This document shows, one piece after another, positions 45,643-55,244 of a DNA stretch of 64,000 nt (the stretch's first letter is position 1; each line of letters opens with the position of its first letter). The notes under the pieces are model-generated. The model was not told the origin of the DNA. It worked only from the letters and a program-made list of their open reading frames with translations, and searched no databases. Position numbers and translations under genes: made by a program. Source of the DNA: Prochlorococcus marinus (GTDB lineage Bacteria; Cyanobacteriota; Cyanobacteriia; PCC-6307; Cyanobiaceae); NCBI RefSeq assembly GCF_001180245.1, contig NZ_CVSV01000116.1:62001-126000 (forward strand). The letters are read 5' to 3'.

Positions 45643-47097
45643 TTGACAGCTGATAAATTAGACAAGATAAAATTTGGAACTGATGGTTGGAGAGGAATTA
45701 TAGGTTTTGACTTTAACCTATCCAATCTTTCAAAAGTTGTTGTCGCTGCTTGTCAGGAGTTGCATTATCAATACTATAAAGAAGTTAATTCAAAGAAAAT
45801 TATTATTGGATATGATCGCAGATTTATGGCTTGTGAATTCGCAAAGCAAATAGTGCCTTTTGTAAGAGGATGTGGTTTCGAGCCGATCTTATCTGATAGC
45901 TTTGTTACAACACCCTCTTGTAGTTTCTATGCCAAAGAAGTCGGTTGTCTTGGAGCGTTAGTAATTACAGCAAGTCATAATCCATATAATTGGCTAGGTC
46001 TGAAAATAAAGAGCTTTAATGGGTGTTCTGTTGACGAATCTTTTACAAGTGAAGTTGAAAAAAGATTAATGCTTGGAAATTCAATTGAAAAAATAGATGG
46101 TGTTAATCAATTGGTAGATATTAAGAAATTTCATTTAGACAGAATTAAATCCCTTTTTGATATTGACTATATTTCCAAGAGATTAAAAAAAATGAAATTG
46201 AGAATTTTTGTAGATTCTATGCATGGTTCAGCCGCAAATTGTATGGCTGAGATCTTTGCTTCTAATGATTTAGAAGTTATTTCAGAAATCAGGAAAGATG
46301 CTGATCCTTTTTTTGGAGGAAAACCTCCTGAACCTCTTTTGAATTATGCAGATGATCTAAAACAAACACTAATGAAAAATTCAACAAATGAAGTGAAAAC
46401 TTTAGGAATTATATTTGATGGTGATGGTGATAGAATTGCGGCAATTGATGAAAAAGGAAGATACTCTAGTACTCAAGATTTACTCCCATACTTTATTAGC
46501 TATTTGGGCGAAATTAAAAATAATTCTTATCCAGTTTTAAAGACTGTTAGTGGTTCAGATATTATTAAAAATATATCAGAGAGTCAAAATAGAGATGTTT
46601 TTGAACTCCCAGTTGGCTTTAAATATATTGCTGAAAAAATGATTAAAGAAAAAATATTTATTGGAGGAGAAGAATCTGGGGGAGTTGGTTTTGGTGACTT
46701 TATGCCTGAAAGAGATGCTCTATATGCAGCGATGGTTTTATTAAATGGAATTGCTGAAAAATCTCAATATTTATATGAAACCTTAGATGAAATTCAAGAA
46801 GATTTTGGGCCAAGTTTTTATAAAAGAATTGATATTAAATTTCCTAATCAGTCAGAAAAAAATAACGTAAAAGAATTTATCATTGATAATATTCCTGAGA
46901 ATATTAATAATCACAAGTTAAAAAGTATCTCAAAGATCGATGGAATAAAGTTGAGAATTGATAAAAATTTTTGGCTTCTTTTTAGGTTTTCAGGAACGGA
47001 ACCTCTTTTAAGGTTATATTGTGAAGCACCAAAAGAATCTTATCTAATTGAGGTATTAGAGTGGGGTCAAGAATTTATTAATTTGCCAGGAAAATAA
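45643..47097 (+). CDS. phosphoglucomutase/phosphomannomutase family protein
   Basis: 484 aa from a TTG start. The alpha-D-phosphohexomutase signatures are present in order: FGTDGWRGIIG, VITASHNPYNWLGLKIK (phosphoserine loop), FDGDGDRIAAID (metal loop), GGEESGGVGFGDFMPERDA (sugar specificity) and RFSGTEPLLRLY. It is distinct from glmM at 12841 (different sugar loop); it probably handles glucose-1-phosphate for glycogen or sugar-nucleotide metabolism. Followed 2 bases later by rdgB, so co-transcribed. Confidence 0.93.
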   Translation: MTADKLDKIKFGTDGWRGIIGFDFNLSNLSKVVVAACQELHYQYYKEVNSKKIIIGYDRRFMACEFAKQIVPFVRGCGFEPILSDSFVTTPSCSFYAKEVGCLGALVITASHNPYNWLGLKIKSFNGCSVDESFTSEVEKRLMLGNSIEKIDGVNQLVDIKKFHLDRIKSLFDIDYISKRLKKMKLRIFVDSMHGSAANCMAEIFASNDLEVISEIRKDADPFFGGKPPEPLLNYADDLKQTLMKNSTNEVKTLGIIFDGDGDRIAAIDEKGRYSSTQDLLPYFISYLGEIKNNSYPVLKTVSGSDIIKNISESQNRDVFELPVGFKYIAEKMIKEKIFIGGEESGGVGFGDFMPERDALYAAMVLLNGIAEKSQYLYETLDEIQEDFGPSFYKRIDIKFPNQSEKNNVKEFIIDNIPENINNHKLKSISKIDGIKLRIDKNFWLLFRFSGTEPLLRLYCEAPKESYLIEVLEWGQEFINLPGK

Positions 47098-47099
47098 GG

Positions 47100-47675
47100 A
47101 TGAAAAATTTATTTTTAGCGAGTAAGAATAAAGGTAAAATTGAAGAATATAAGAAATTGCTTGCTGGAGTTAATTGTAAATTGTTACTCCAGCCAGAATC
47201 ATTAGAAGTTGTAGAGGATGGACTGACATTTAGAGATAATGCAATAAAAAAAGCGAGTGAAGTTTCGAGAAAAACGAATAATTTTTCAATAGCAGATGAT
47301 TCAGGAATTTGTATTGAGGCACTAGGTGGTAAGCCTGGCATTTACTCATCTAGATATGCAGAAAATGATCATAAGAGAATTGAACGAGTTTTAAGAGAAC
47401 TTGATGGAGTTCAAAATAGAAGTGCTTTTTTTATTGCTAATATTTGTCTTTGTTCCCCAAATGGTGAAGTGATTATTGAATCTGAGGCTAAATGTCATGG
47501 CAATATCATTTTAAACCCCAGAGGAGAAAGTGGTTTTGGGTATGATCCAATTTTTGAAGAGAGTTCTACCAGATTAACTTTCGCAGAAATGAATAATGAT
47601 ATTAAAGACTCTTGTAGTCATAGAGGTAAGGCATTAAAAAAAATTATTCCAGATTTAATTAAAATTTTTTCTTAA
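47100..47675 (+). CDS. rdgB: XTP/dITP pyrophosphatase (RdgB/HAM1)
   Basis: House-cleaning enzyme hydrolysing deaminated purine triphosphates. 191 aa. FLASKNKGKIEEYKKLL at the N-terminus, SIADDSGICIEALGGKPGIYSSRYA and GFGYDPIFE are the three conserved blocks, and the late SHRGKAL is present. Two bases after the phosphohexomutase stop; convergent with the carotenoid oxygenase. Confidence 0.96.
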   Translation: MKNLFLASKNKGKIEEYKKLLAGVNCKLLLQPESLEVVEDGLTFRDNAIKKASEVSRKTNNFSIADDSGICIEALGGKPGIYSSRYAENDHKRIERVLRELDGVQNRSAFFIANICLCSPNGEVIIESEAKCHGNIILNPRGESGFGYDPIFEESSTRLTFAEMNNDIKDSCSHRGKALKKIIPDLIKIFS

Positions 47676-47677
47676 AT

Positions 47678-49162
47678 TCAATTAACCCAAGATCCATGAA
47701 GGCCATGGGGAATTGAAATGGGTAATTCATAAACAGCCAATTCTTTTAAGTCTTTTGCGTCTAATATCACTAGATCGCTTCCTCTTCTTTCTCCGTTCCA
47801 TAGAAGTATAAATAAAAATCCCTCATCTTCTTTTGAAGAGTTTTCTGATGGAACCATAATTGGTTCACTAACAAATCCACTTGGACCTGCTGACCAAAAA
47901 ATCTCTTCCTTAGAAGTTAAATTTATTTTTTTTATTGCTTGAAGTGGAGCGTTCCCCAGCTTTTGAGATGTACTTGCCATCCAACTAAAAGTTGCTTTTA
48001 ATCCTAAGTTTTTAGGGTTAACAACAGCAAATTCACAACATTGTTCACTGAAAGTTGCAAGATCACAAGTTTTTGTCTTTAGATCGATAATTGATCTTTT
48101 AAGTTTTCCTTCTGGATATTTATCAAAGTCAATATCCCTAAAATTCTCGTCTGGACCAACTGATGGGAAATCATCATAAAAAATACTATCCAATACGATT
48201 TTGGAATCTTTTTCAAATGCATTTACATGATGAAAAACGAATCCTTCTGGAGCGTCTATTGTTAAAGGAGGCTGTCCTCTAAATAATCCACTTTCTCTGG
48301 GGATGATAAAAAACTTTGCCTTTTTATTTGGGTTTGACTTTAGACATTGTGCTGCTCCTCTTTGACCCATTACAAATGGAAGAGGATTGAAATCAATAGC
48401 ATTCTGTAAAAATATTGCCCAATTAGTTGTAATTGCGAAATCATGAAGGAATGCAAAGCCATTAAAGGTATCTTTTCTGTCAAAAATGAGCTCTCCAGAA
48501 TTTGTACCAGCATTATCAAATTCCATTAATCTAATGGTACTTTTTGGCCCGGTTTGTACTCCAAAAGTGACTAAAAGTTCTGAAGATGCATTTGAGTTTA
48601 GGTCTGATTTGGGATGAGCACTGAATGCTTCGTTAGGCTTGAGTACTCCTTTTAATGTTGTTAAACCAATAGTTTCAAGACTATCAGGATCCATTGCATG
48701 TGGACCTGCTGCTTCCCATAATGCGAGAATTTCATCTCCTAATTTAATTACATGTGTATTAGCGATATTCTTGAATTTTAGATCTAATGCATTATTTAAA
48801 ATTCCTCCATTTTTTTGTGTTCCAAAAACACCTCTATAAATAAATTTATCAATTTTTTCTTCTTCCAAATAGCCTTTAGTTTTAACAAATCTATTTGTTA
48901 AGAATGGCTGACCATTTTCGAATTTTATGGATGTTATCATCCCATCACCATCAAATGGATGATGAACCCATTGTCCACCTCTCTCTAATATTCCAGGTCC
49001 ATTTCTTAATAATGTTCCATTTAGATTTTTAATATTATTACCTTTGCTAATTTTTAGAGGCTCTTTAGTTAGCTCCTTTTTTACATTTTGATAAGCACTT
49101 GACCAATCTTCTTTTTTAAAGATATGAAATTTATCAATTTTTTTATCCTGTAAATTAGTCAC
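47678..49162 (-). CDS. carotenoid cleavage oxygenase
   Basis: 494 aa Fe(II) beta-propeller dioxygenase of the RPE65/apocarotenoid oxygenase family. The four iron His are recognisable: AFSAHPKSD, FAFLHDFAIT, FVFHHVNAFE and PHGLHGSWV. Also GTLLRNGPGILERGGQWVHHPFDGDGMI near the start. It starts with GTG (49160-49162); the first ATG lies about 70 residues later, after the conserved opening. A 14-bp perfect palindrome lies 4 bases upstream of the GTG. The natural substrate is not determined. Confidence 0.9.
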   Translation of the reverse strand: MTNLQDKKIDKFHIFKKEDWSSAYQNVKKELTKEPLKISKGNNIKNLNGTLLRNGPGILERGGQWVHHPFDGDGMITSIKFENGQPFLTNRFVKTKGYLEEEKIDKFIYRGVFGTQKNGGILNNALDLKFKNIANTHVIKLGDEILALWEAAGPHAMDPDSLETIGLTTLKGVLKPNEAFSAHPKSDLNSNASSELLVTFGVQTGPKSTIRLMEFDNAGTNSGELIFDRKDTFNGFAFLHDFAITTNWAIFLQNAIDFNPLPFVMGQRGAAQCLKSNPNKKAKFFIIPRESGLFRGQPPLTIDAPEGFVFHHVNAFEKDSKIVLDSIFYDDFPSVGPDENFRDIDFDKYPEGKLKRSIIDLKTKTCDLATFSEQCCEFAVVNPKNLGLKATFSWMASTSQKLGNAPLQAIKKINLTSKEEIFWSAGPSGFVSEPIMVPSENSSKEDEGFLFILLWNGERRGSDLVILDAKDLKELAVYELPISIPHGLHGSWVN

Positions 49163-49165
49163 AAC

Positions 49166-49179
49166 AAAGTAATTACTTT
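49166..49179 (-). repeat. 14-bp palindrome before the carotenoid oxygenase start
   Basis: AAAGTAATTACTTT is a perfect palindrome immediately upstream of the GTG start. Its location would let a bound regulator block transcription or initiation. Confidence 0.45.
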
Positions 49180-49234
49180 ATCCATCTTCGCCAAAAATTA
49201 ACTGAATTGTGGCTGATTCGAAAAAATTCCTATT

Positions 49235-49840
49235 TTATTTTTTTTCTAACATTCCTTTACTACTTGGAATTGAATCAGATCTTCTTAGGTCTATCTCGGT
49301 AGCCATTCTCATTGCCCTTGAAAAAGCTTTAAAGCACGCCTCCACTATGTGATGTGAATTACTTCCTCGTATTTGATTAATATGCAGAGTAATACCGCTG
49401 TTATTTACAAAGGCAATAAAAAACTCTCTTACTAGTTCAGTATCATAATTTCCTATTCTAGGGGCTTTCAATTGAAGATCATAAGATAGATGCGGTCTGC
49501 CAGAACAGTCTAATGTGACTTGAACTAATGCTTCATCTAATGGGGCAAAGAAATGTCCAAATCTGCTTATTCCTTTTCTTTCTCCCAAGGCTTTTGAAAA
49601 TGCTTTGCCTAATGCGATGCCTACATCTTCATTTGTATGATGATCATCAATATGGGTATCTCCAATTGCTTTTATTTTTAAATCGAACAAACCATGACTG
49701 GATATTTGATGAAGCATATGATCTAAGAATGGTATCCCGGTATCAATCTCAGAAATTCCATTTCCATCTAAGTTTATAAATACAGAAATATCTGTTTCAT
49801 TCGTTTTTCTTTTTATTTCAGATTGCCTTAGAGGTGACAT
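49235..49840 (-). CDS. hisB: imidazoleglycerol-phosphate dehydratase
   Basis: Histidine pathway dehydratase. From the ATG at 49838-49840 ([20 protein letters not shown]) it is 201 aa, the usual length for the monofunctional enzyme; the frame is open for 30 more codons, but those overlap fabI. The Mn-binding motifs [18 protein letters not shown] and [15 protein letters not shown] are both complete. It follows fabI by 19 bases. Confidence 0.96.
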   Translation of the reverse strand: MSPLRQSEIKRKTNETDISVFINLDGNGISEIDTGIPFLDHMLHQISSHGLFDLKIKAIGDTHIDDHHTNEDVGIALGKAFSKALGERKGISRFGHFFAPLDEALVQVTLDCSGRPHLSYDLQLKAPRIGNYDTELVREFFIAFVNNSGITLHINQIRGSNSHHIVEACFKAFSRAMRMATEIDLRRSDSIPSSKGMLEKK

Positions 49841-49859
49841 TTTATGCAAAAAACTTAGT

Positions 49860-50642
49860 TTACATTCCATTAATGCAGTAACCCGCATCAACATAAATTG
49901 TTTGGCCTGAAATGCCGCTAGAGAGATCACTTAATAAGAAAGCAGCTGTATTCCCTACTTCTGTTTGAGTGACTGTTCTGCGTAAAGGAGCCTTTTCTTC
50001 AACATTGTGAATCATATCTAAAATGCCACCTATAGCAGAACTCGCAAGTGTTCTTATAGGCCCAGCACTTATTGCGTTAACTCTAACTTGTTTTTCGGGA
50101 CCCAGTTCTGCAGAAAGATATCTTACTGAAGCTTCTAAAGCTGCTTTAGCAACTCCCATCACGTTATAGTTAGGAATCGCCCTTTCTGAACCTAAATAAG
50201 TTAATGAGACAACTCCAGCACCATCACTAAAAAGTGGTTTTGCTGCTTTACATAAAGGTGCTAACGAATACGCACTTATATTAAGAGCCCTATCAAAACC
50301 CTCTGAAGTGGTAGCACTATAATCTCCAATCAATTCATCGCGTCCAGCAAATGCTAGGCAGTGAACTAATCCGTCAATTTGCCCCCAATTGTCTTTTATA
50401 TTTTTAAAGATATCTTCAATTTGAGCTGGATTTTGAACATCAAGAGGCAAAAATAACGATGGGTTTAAAGCTTCAGTTAGTTCTCTAACTTTAGACTCGA
50501 ATCTTCCCTTATCATCAGGCAAATATGTGATTCCAAGTTCTGCGCCTGCTTTTGAAAGTTGTTGAGCGATACCCCATGCTATTGAACGATTGTTGGCAAT
50601 TCCCGTAACAAGAATTTTTTTGCCAGTTAGATTTAGAAGCAT
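49860..50642 (-). CDS. fabI: enoyl-[acyl-carrier-protein] reductase
   Basis: NADH-dependent short-chain reductase completing each fatty-acid elongation cycle. 260 aa. The nucleotide motif is [15 protein letters not shown] (GxxxxxSxG type), and the catalytic Tyr-x6-Lys is [12 protein letters not shown], followed by [14 protein letters not shown]. Upstream of hisB on the same strand, an unrelated but compact pairing. Confidence 0.97.
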   Translation of the reverse strand: MLLNLTGKKILVTGIANNRSIAWGIAQQLSKAGAELGITYLPDDKGRFESKVRELTEALNPSLFLPLDVQNPAQIEDIFKNIKDNWGQIDGLVHCLAFAGRDELIGDYSATTSEGFDRALNISAYSLAPLCKAAKPLFSDGAGVVSLTYLGSERAIPNYNVMGVAKAALEASVRYLSAELGPEKQVRVNAISAGPIRTLASSAIGGILDMIHNVEEKAPLRRTVTQTEVGNTAAFLLSDLSSGISGQTIYVDAGYCINGM

Positions 50643-50741
50643 TTTGTTTATTATTTCTATTATTCTCCTATATAAAAGTACCTATCTTTACGGATTACTG
50701 CAAAATATACAATAATTTTCAAATATCAAAGAATTTTTAAC

Positions 50742-51341
50742 TTGAGCATGGTAAGAACAAATTCTATGGTTTTGGAATTAGGTTTTCAATTACCGAATTT
50801 CGAAATGTTAAATGCTAATTCTTCAAAAAATGAATATTTTAGTTCCCATAATCTAGATAATCGGCATTTACTATTAATGTTTTTTTGCGCCCATTGCCCA
50901 TTTGTTAAATATATTGAGAATCAAATTTTCACCTTTAGTAAAGAAATTGAAAATACAGTTCAAACAGTTGCAATTTCTAGTAATGATATTGTCACTCATC
51001 CTTCAGATTCTCCTAAAAATTTAAGATTACAAGCACAAACACAGGGATGGAGTTTTCCTTATTTATATGATGAAAATCAAAATTTTGCTAAGAAATTAAA
51101 AGCGGCTTGCACCCCAGATTTTTATCTTTTTTCAAATGAAGGAGATGGTGATTTTTTATTGTATTATCATGGCCAATTTGACGATAGTAGACCAGGTAAT
51201 AATATCCCTCCATCTGGAAAAGATTTGCGCGCTGCCGTAAAAGATTTGAATCAAGATAATTCTTATCCTTCAAATCAGATACCTTCTTTAGGTTGCAATA
51301 TAAAATGGACTCCTGGGAAAGAACCAAGTTGGTTTAAATGA
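50742..51341 (+). CDS. thioredoxin-like/AhpC-TSA-type redox protein
   Basis: 199 aa from a TTG; an ATG (MVRTNSMVLELGFQLPNF) lies two codons further on. The redox site FFCAHCPFVKYIENQI is a CxxC at the expected place in a peroxiredoxin/thioredoxin-like fold, followed by AISSNDIVTHPSDSPKNL and the cis-Pro region CTPDFYLF. The C-terminal SLGCNIKWTPGKEP is typical of a cyanobacterial/proteobacterial group of resA-like proteins. No signal peptide, so cytoplasmic; substrate unknown. Confidence 0.85.
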   Translation: MSMVRTNSMVLELGFQLPNFEMLNANSSKNEYFSSHNLDNRHLLLMFFCAHCPFVKYIENQIFTFSKEIENTVQTVAISSNDIVTHPSDSPKNLRLQAQTQGWSFPYLYDENQNFAKKLKAACTPDFYLFSNEGDGDFLLYYHGQFDDSRPGNNIPPSGKDLRAAVKDLNQDNSYPSNQIPSLGCNIKWTPGKEPSWFK

Positions 51342-51394
51342 ATTAAAAATTTTTTTTACCCATAGAAATATGGTTTAGGGTTAATATATTTACT

Positions 51395-52600
51395 ATGCAG
51401 ATACCTCCATTTACTTTAGATAGGCAGTTCCAAGAAATTGGCTCTGAAATTGAGAGCGAGGTTTCTAAAGTTTTAAAAGGGGGCCAGTATATTGGAGGAC
51501 AAGAAATTGCCAAATTTGAGGAGAGTTTTTCAAATCTGATTGGTGTTGAAAATACTATTGGATGTAATAGTGGAACTGATGCTTTAGTATTAGCTTTGCG
51601 CGCATTAGATATTGGTGTGGGTGATGAAGTTATTACCTCATCTTTTAGCTTTTTTGCAACTGCAGAGGCAATTAGTGCAGTTGGTGCTAATCCTGTTTTG
51701 GTGGATATAGATCCAGAAACTTATCTCATTAATGCTGAACTAATAGAACAAGAAATAAATTCTAATACCAAGGCAATTATGCCAGTACATCTATTTGGTA
51801 ATGCAGTGAATATGACCTTAGTAAAATCTTTGGCCAAGAAATATGACTTAAAAGTAATCGAAGATTGTGCTCAGGCAACATGCACAATGTGGGAAACTTC
51901 CAAAGTTGGCAGTATCGGTGATATCGGCTGTTTTAGCTTTTTCCCTACTAAAAATTTAGGAGCTGCTGGAGATGGTGGAGCGGTAACAACTTCAGATCAG
52001 AAGATTGCAAAAAAAATTAGAGAACTGGCTGTTCATGGCAGCCCAATAAGATATCATCATACCCAAATTGGATATAACAGCAGACTTGATACCATTCAAG
52101 CTGCCATATTAAACATTAAAATTAAATATATTTCTAAGTGGATTAATAATCGCCAAAAAATTGCTAATAATTACCTTGATTTATTAGAAAAAAATCCATT
52201 TATTAGTTTTCCAAAAATTAGCTCTGATTCAATTTCCCATTCTTGGAATCAATTTGTAATCAAATTAAGAAACGATAAATATTTTTTTAATCAAGATCTT
52301 TCAAATTTATTTGATACTGATTGCAAAAAATACTATTCCTTAAGGAATTTGGTAAAACAACAACTTTTTGAAAAAGGTATTAATTCAATTATTTATTATC
52401 CAATTCCAATACACGCGCAAATAGCTTACAAAAATAAAAATTTTTCTAGAACAAAACTCATTAATACAGAGAGGATCTGTACAGAAGTTCTTAGTCTTCC
52501 AATGTTTCCTGAAATTTCTTATGAAGAGCAAGTTTATGTAGCAGAAAATTTAAATAAAGTTTTAAAGAATTGTATAGAGAAAATTCAAATTTCAGCATAA
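51395..52600 (+). CDS. DegT/DnrJ/EryC1/StrS-type PLP aminotransferase
   Basis: 401 aa. Sugar aminotransferase fold: GCNSGTDALVLALRALDIGVGDEVITSSFSFFATAEAI, PVHLFGNAVNM, EDCAQATCTMW and the PLP-lysine in FSFFPTKNLGAAGDGGAV, then GYNSRLDTIQAAIL. These act on nucleotide-linked keto-sugars for surface polysaccharides. No other sugar-modifying genes are next to it, so its pathway partners must lie elsewhere. Its end overlaps the convergent phr by 16 bases. Confidence 0.92.
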   Translation: MQIPPFTLDRQFQEIGSEIESEVSKVLKGGQYIGGQEIAKFEESFSNLIGVENTIGCNSGTDALVLALRALDIGVGDEVITSSFSFFATAEAISAVGANPVLVDIDPETYLINAELIEQEINSNTKAIMPVHLFGNAVNMTLVKSLAKKYDLKVIEDCAQATCTMWETSKVGSIGDIGCFSFFPTKNLGAAGDGGAVTTSDQKIAKKIRELAVHGSPIRYHHTQIGYNSRLDTIQAAILNIKIKYISKWINNRQKIANNYLDLLEKNPFISFPKISSDSISHSWNQFVIKLRNDKYFFNQDLSNLFDTDCKKYYSLRNLVKQQLFEKGINSIIYYPIPIHAQIAYKNKNFSRTKLINTERICTEVLSLPMFPEISYEEQVYVAENLNKVLKNCIEKIQISA

Positions 52601-54021
52601 AGTGATTTAAATAATCTTTGTTGTATTTTGTGATTGACAATAGGGCTTGAATAATTATTTTTTTCTAAATTAGATATCTCTCCATTTAATAATTCCGAAT
52701 TTGACACTTTAGATAATTCAGGAATCCAATATTTTATATATTCGCAAATAGGATCAAATTTTTTTGCTTGGGTATATGGATTAAAAATTCTAAGTGGTTT
52801 TGGATCCATACCGCTACTGGCGCTCCACTGCCATCCCCCATTATTTGCCGCCAAGTCTCCATCAACCAAAGTTTCCATAAATTTTTTCTCACCAATTTGC
52901 CAATTGCATATAAGATCTTTTACAAGAAATGAAGCGACTATCATCCTACATCTGTTATGCATCCAGCCAGTACTATTTAGTTGACGCATTGCAGCATCAA
53001 CTATAGGTACTCCAGTCTCTCCGTTGCTCCAATGCCGAAACCATTCATCATTGTTTTGCCATGGAAAGTAATCCCATTTTTTTCTATATGGACCTTTCTC
53101 TAGCTCTGGGAAATGGAATAAGCAATGTTGATAAAATTCACGCCAAACAAGTTCTTTTTGCCAAGTTTCAATTGACAGATAATTTTCTTGATTTGCAAAA
53201 TCTGAATTTAAATTTAATGTGGCGTTCCAAATTTTTCTAATGCTAATGGTGCCGAATCTGAGAGATGCACTTAGAAAAGATGTCCCATTATGGGAAGGAA
53301 AATCTCGTGCAGAATTATAAGAATATATTTTTTTTTCGTTAATGAAGTTTTCTAATAATGTTTCTGCAGCTTTCTCTCCAGGTCTACATGGACAAATATT
53401 CGAACCAGGAAATTTGATATTTTTGATAAATTTCTCTAAAACCGAATCAGATGAATTTATTGTATTAATTTCTTTGAGTTTATTATCTATATCTTTAAAC
53501 TGGAAAGCAACTTTATCTTGGTCATATGGACCTAATAAATTCATTTTTGATTTAAGGTTTTTATAAAAAGGCCCATAAACTGAATAAGGTTTATTATTTC
53601 CGGAAAATATGTTTAAAGGTTCTATTAATAAGTGATCCCAAGTTTCAATAACTTGAATATTTTGTTCTTTTAAATCTTTTTTTATTTGTAAATCACGATT
53701 AATCTCATAAGGTTCAATTGATCTATTCCAAAAAACAAATTTAGCATCTATTTTCTTTGCTAATTTAGGTATTATTAATACTGGATCTCCTTTTTCCATA
53801 ACTAATCTACTACCCATTTTTTTCCAGTTATTTCCTAATTCTTGAAGTGAATTTCCTAGAAACCAAGCTCTTGAACTCGCATTGAAATCGTGTGAGTAAT
53901 TTTTATCAAATATATAAGTTGAAGTGATAGCATTTGATAATGAAAATGCTTTGATTAAAGCTTGATTATCAAATATTCTTAAATCCTTTCTGTGCCAAAA
54001 AAGTATTCTAGGTTTATTCAT
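52585..54021 (-). CDS. phr: deoxyribodipyrimidine photolyase
   Basis: Light-driven repair of UV cyclobutane dimers with FAD and an antenna pigment. 478 aa class I photolyase: LFWHRKDLRIFDNQALIKA at the N-terminus, WQKELVWREFYQH in the FAD domain, and TGVPIVDAAMRQLNSTGWMHNRCRMIVASFL followed by GDLAANNGGWQWSASSGMDPKP. The upstream Nudix gene overlaps its start by 4 bases. Confidence 0.96.
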   Translation of the reverse strand: MNKPRILFWHRKDLRIFDNQALIKAFSLSNAITSTYIFDKNYSHDFNASSRAWFLGNSLQELGNNWKKMGSRLVMEKGDPVLIIPKLAKKIDAKFVFWNRSIEPYEINRDLQIKKDLKEQNIQVIETWDHLLIEPLNIFSGNNKPYSVYGPFYKNLKSKMNLLGPYDQDKVAFQFKDIDNKLKEINTINSSDSVLEKFIKNIKFPGSNICPCRPGEKAAETLLENFINEKKIYSYNSARDFPSHNGTSFLSASLRFGTISIRKIWNATLNLNSDFANQENYLSIETWQKELVWREFYQHCLFHFPELEKGPYRKKWDYFPWQNNDEWFRHWSNGETGVPIVDAAMRQLNSTGWMHNRCRMIVASFLVKDLICNWQIGEKKFMETLVDGDLAANNGGWQWSASSGMDPKPLRIFNPYTQAKKFDPICEYIKYWIPELSKVSNSELLNGEISNLEKNNYSSPIVNHKIQQRLFKSLYAEI

Positions 54022-54581
54022 AATTTATCTAAAAATTGTTTAGCTCTAAACCAAGCCGTCACGGTTTTTGCGTCAAGAATTTCATCCCCACTAGAAATAA
54101 GATTATCTAGTTCGTCGGGATCTAAAATTAATACTTCTATATCTTCATCTACATCTCCTTGAACCACGGAATTGAGTTTCTTTAAATCACGAGCTAAAAA
54201 TAAATAAATTTCTTCATCTGCATACCCAGGAGCAGGGACAAGAGTGCCTAGTTCATCCCATTTGTTTGCACTAAATCCAGTCTCTTCTTGTATTTCTCTT
54301 TGAATTGAATTAATAGGTCTTTCACCTATTTCTAATGTACCTGCTGGAAATTCTAATAAATACCTTGAAATAGCAAATCTATATTGCCGAAGAATGATAA
54401 CTTTATTGTCTTTTGTAATAGGTACGGCTAATGCTGCCCCAGGATGCTTAATGTATCCATATTCACCTTCATGTCCATTTGGAAGCTCAATTCTATTTAT
54501 TTCGAAACTAAATTTTTTAGACTTTAACTCAGATATTTTTTCTTTAAAAATGGATCTTTTTAGAAGGTTTTTATTGTCCAT
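54018..54581 (-). CDS. Nudix hydrolase (ADP-ribose pyrophosphatase-like)
   Basis: 187 aa with a complete Nudix box GERPINSIQREIQEETGF preceded by LLEFPAGTLE, the arrangement of ADP-ribose pyrophosphatases (NudF-type). The N-terminal FEINRIELPNGHEGEYGYIKHPG forms the usual dimer domain. It overlaps phr by 4 bases and so is translationally coupled. Substrate assignment rests on pattern only. Confidence 0.9.
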   Translation of the reverse strand: MDNKNLLKRSIFKEKISELKSKKFSFEINRIELPNGHEGEYGYIKHPGAALAVPITKDNKVIILRQYRFAISRYLLEFPAGTLEIGERPINSIQREIQEETGFSANKWDELGTLVPAPGYADEEIYLFLARDLKKLNSVVQGDVDEDIEVLILDPDELDNLISSGDEILDAKTVTAWFRAKQFLDKL

Positions 54582-54629
54582 GAATATTAAAATAAAAACA
54601 GCCTAACAGTTATTTTTTGGTTTTGTAAA

Positions 54630-55208
54630 TCAATTAATAGACCATTTTGGATCATCAAACTTTGTGATTTTTTGGCTTCTACTTAAGATTTCAGATAGTG
54701 GTGTAATAACGAAATTCCGATTCATGAATCTAGGGTGAGGTAATGTTAATTCCTCGTCAATCGTATGAAAATCTTCCCACCAAAGAATATCTAAATCGAG
54801 ACATCTTGATAACCATTTCTTACCCTTTGGCGTCTTTTCTCGTCCGAAAAATTTCTCCAACATTTTTAGCTCTTTTAAGAGTAATTTCGCTTTTTTATTT
54901 GATGGTTTAGGGAAAGAGTTACTTTTTACAAGTAATAGTGTATTTAAATAATTTGGCTGCTCATTTTCAACGCCATAGGGTAATGTCTCATAAATTGAAG
55001 ACCAAAAAAAGTTTGCATGAAATTTGCTTTTCTCTTCTTTTTGTTCTTTAGAACTATTTCCCCAATCATTTATTATTACCTCTATTTTTGGTTTGCAAAT
55101 TAATAGTGACTCAAAAGGGCTTCCGAATTTACTATCAATATTTGCTCCGAGGGATATACATAGTCCATTTTTGATATTAAGATTTGATAATTCCACTACA
55201 AAAAACAA
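54630..55208 (-). CDS. folK: 2-amino-4-hydroxy-6-hydroxymethyldihydropteridine pyrophosphokinase
   Basis: Transfers pyrophosphate to the pterin in folate synthesis. 192 aa. [17 protein letters not shown] opens the fold, [13 protein letters not shown], the catalytic [11 protein letters not shown] (D-x-D) and [16 protein letters not shown] are all present. The frame starts with TTG at 55208; a GTG at 55194-55196 is an equally plausible start. Divergent from chlD with a 36-base spacer. Confidence 0.93.
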   Translation of the reverse strand: MFFVVELSNLNIKNGLCISLGANIDSKFGSPFESLLICKPKIEVIINDWGNSSKEQKEEKSKFHANFFWSSIYETLPYGVENEQPNYLNTLLLVKSNSFPKPSNKKAKLLLKELKMLEKFFGREKTPKGKKWLSRCLDLDILWWEDFHTIDEELTLPHPRFMNRNFVITPLSEILSRSQKITKFDDPKWSIN

Positions 55209-55244
55209 AGTTATTGGATAAATTCTATATCAGGCATTTTTAAA

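Noticed and set aside
12841..47097. glmM and the second phosphohexomutase as a recent duplication
   Set aside because: They share only family motifs; the sugar-binding loop (GGEQSGH versus GGEESGG) and lengths differ, so they are ancient paralogues with different substrates.
49841..49930. Long N-terminal extension of HisB
   Set aside because: The extra 30 codons overlap the 3' end of fabI and precede the normal HisB start [13 protein letters not shown].
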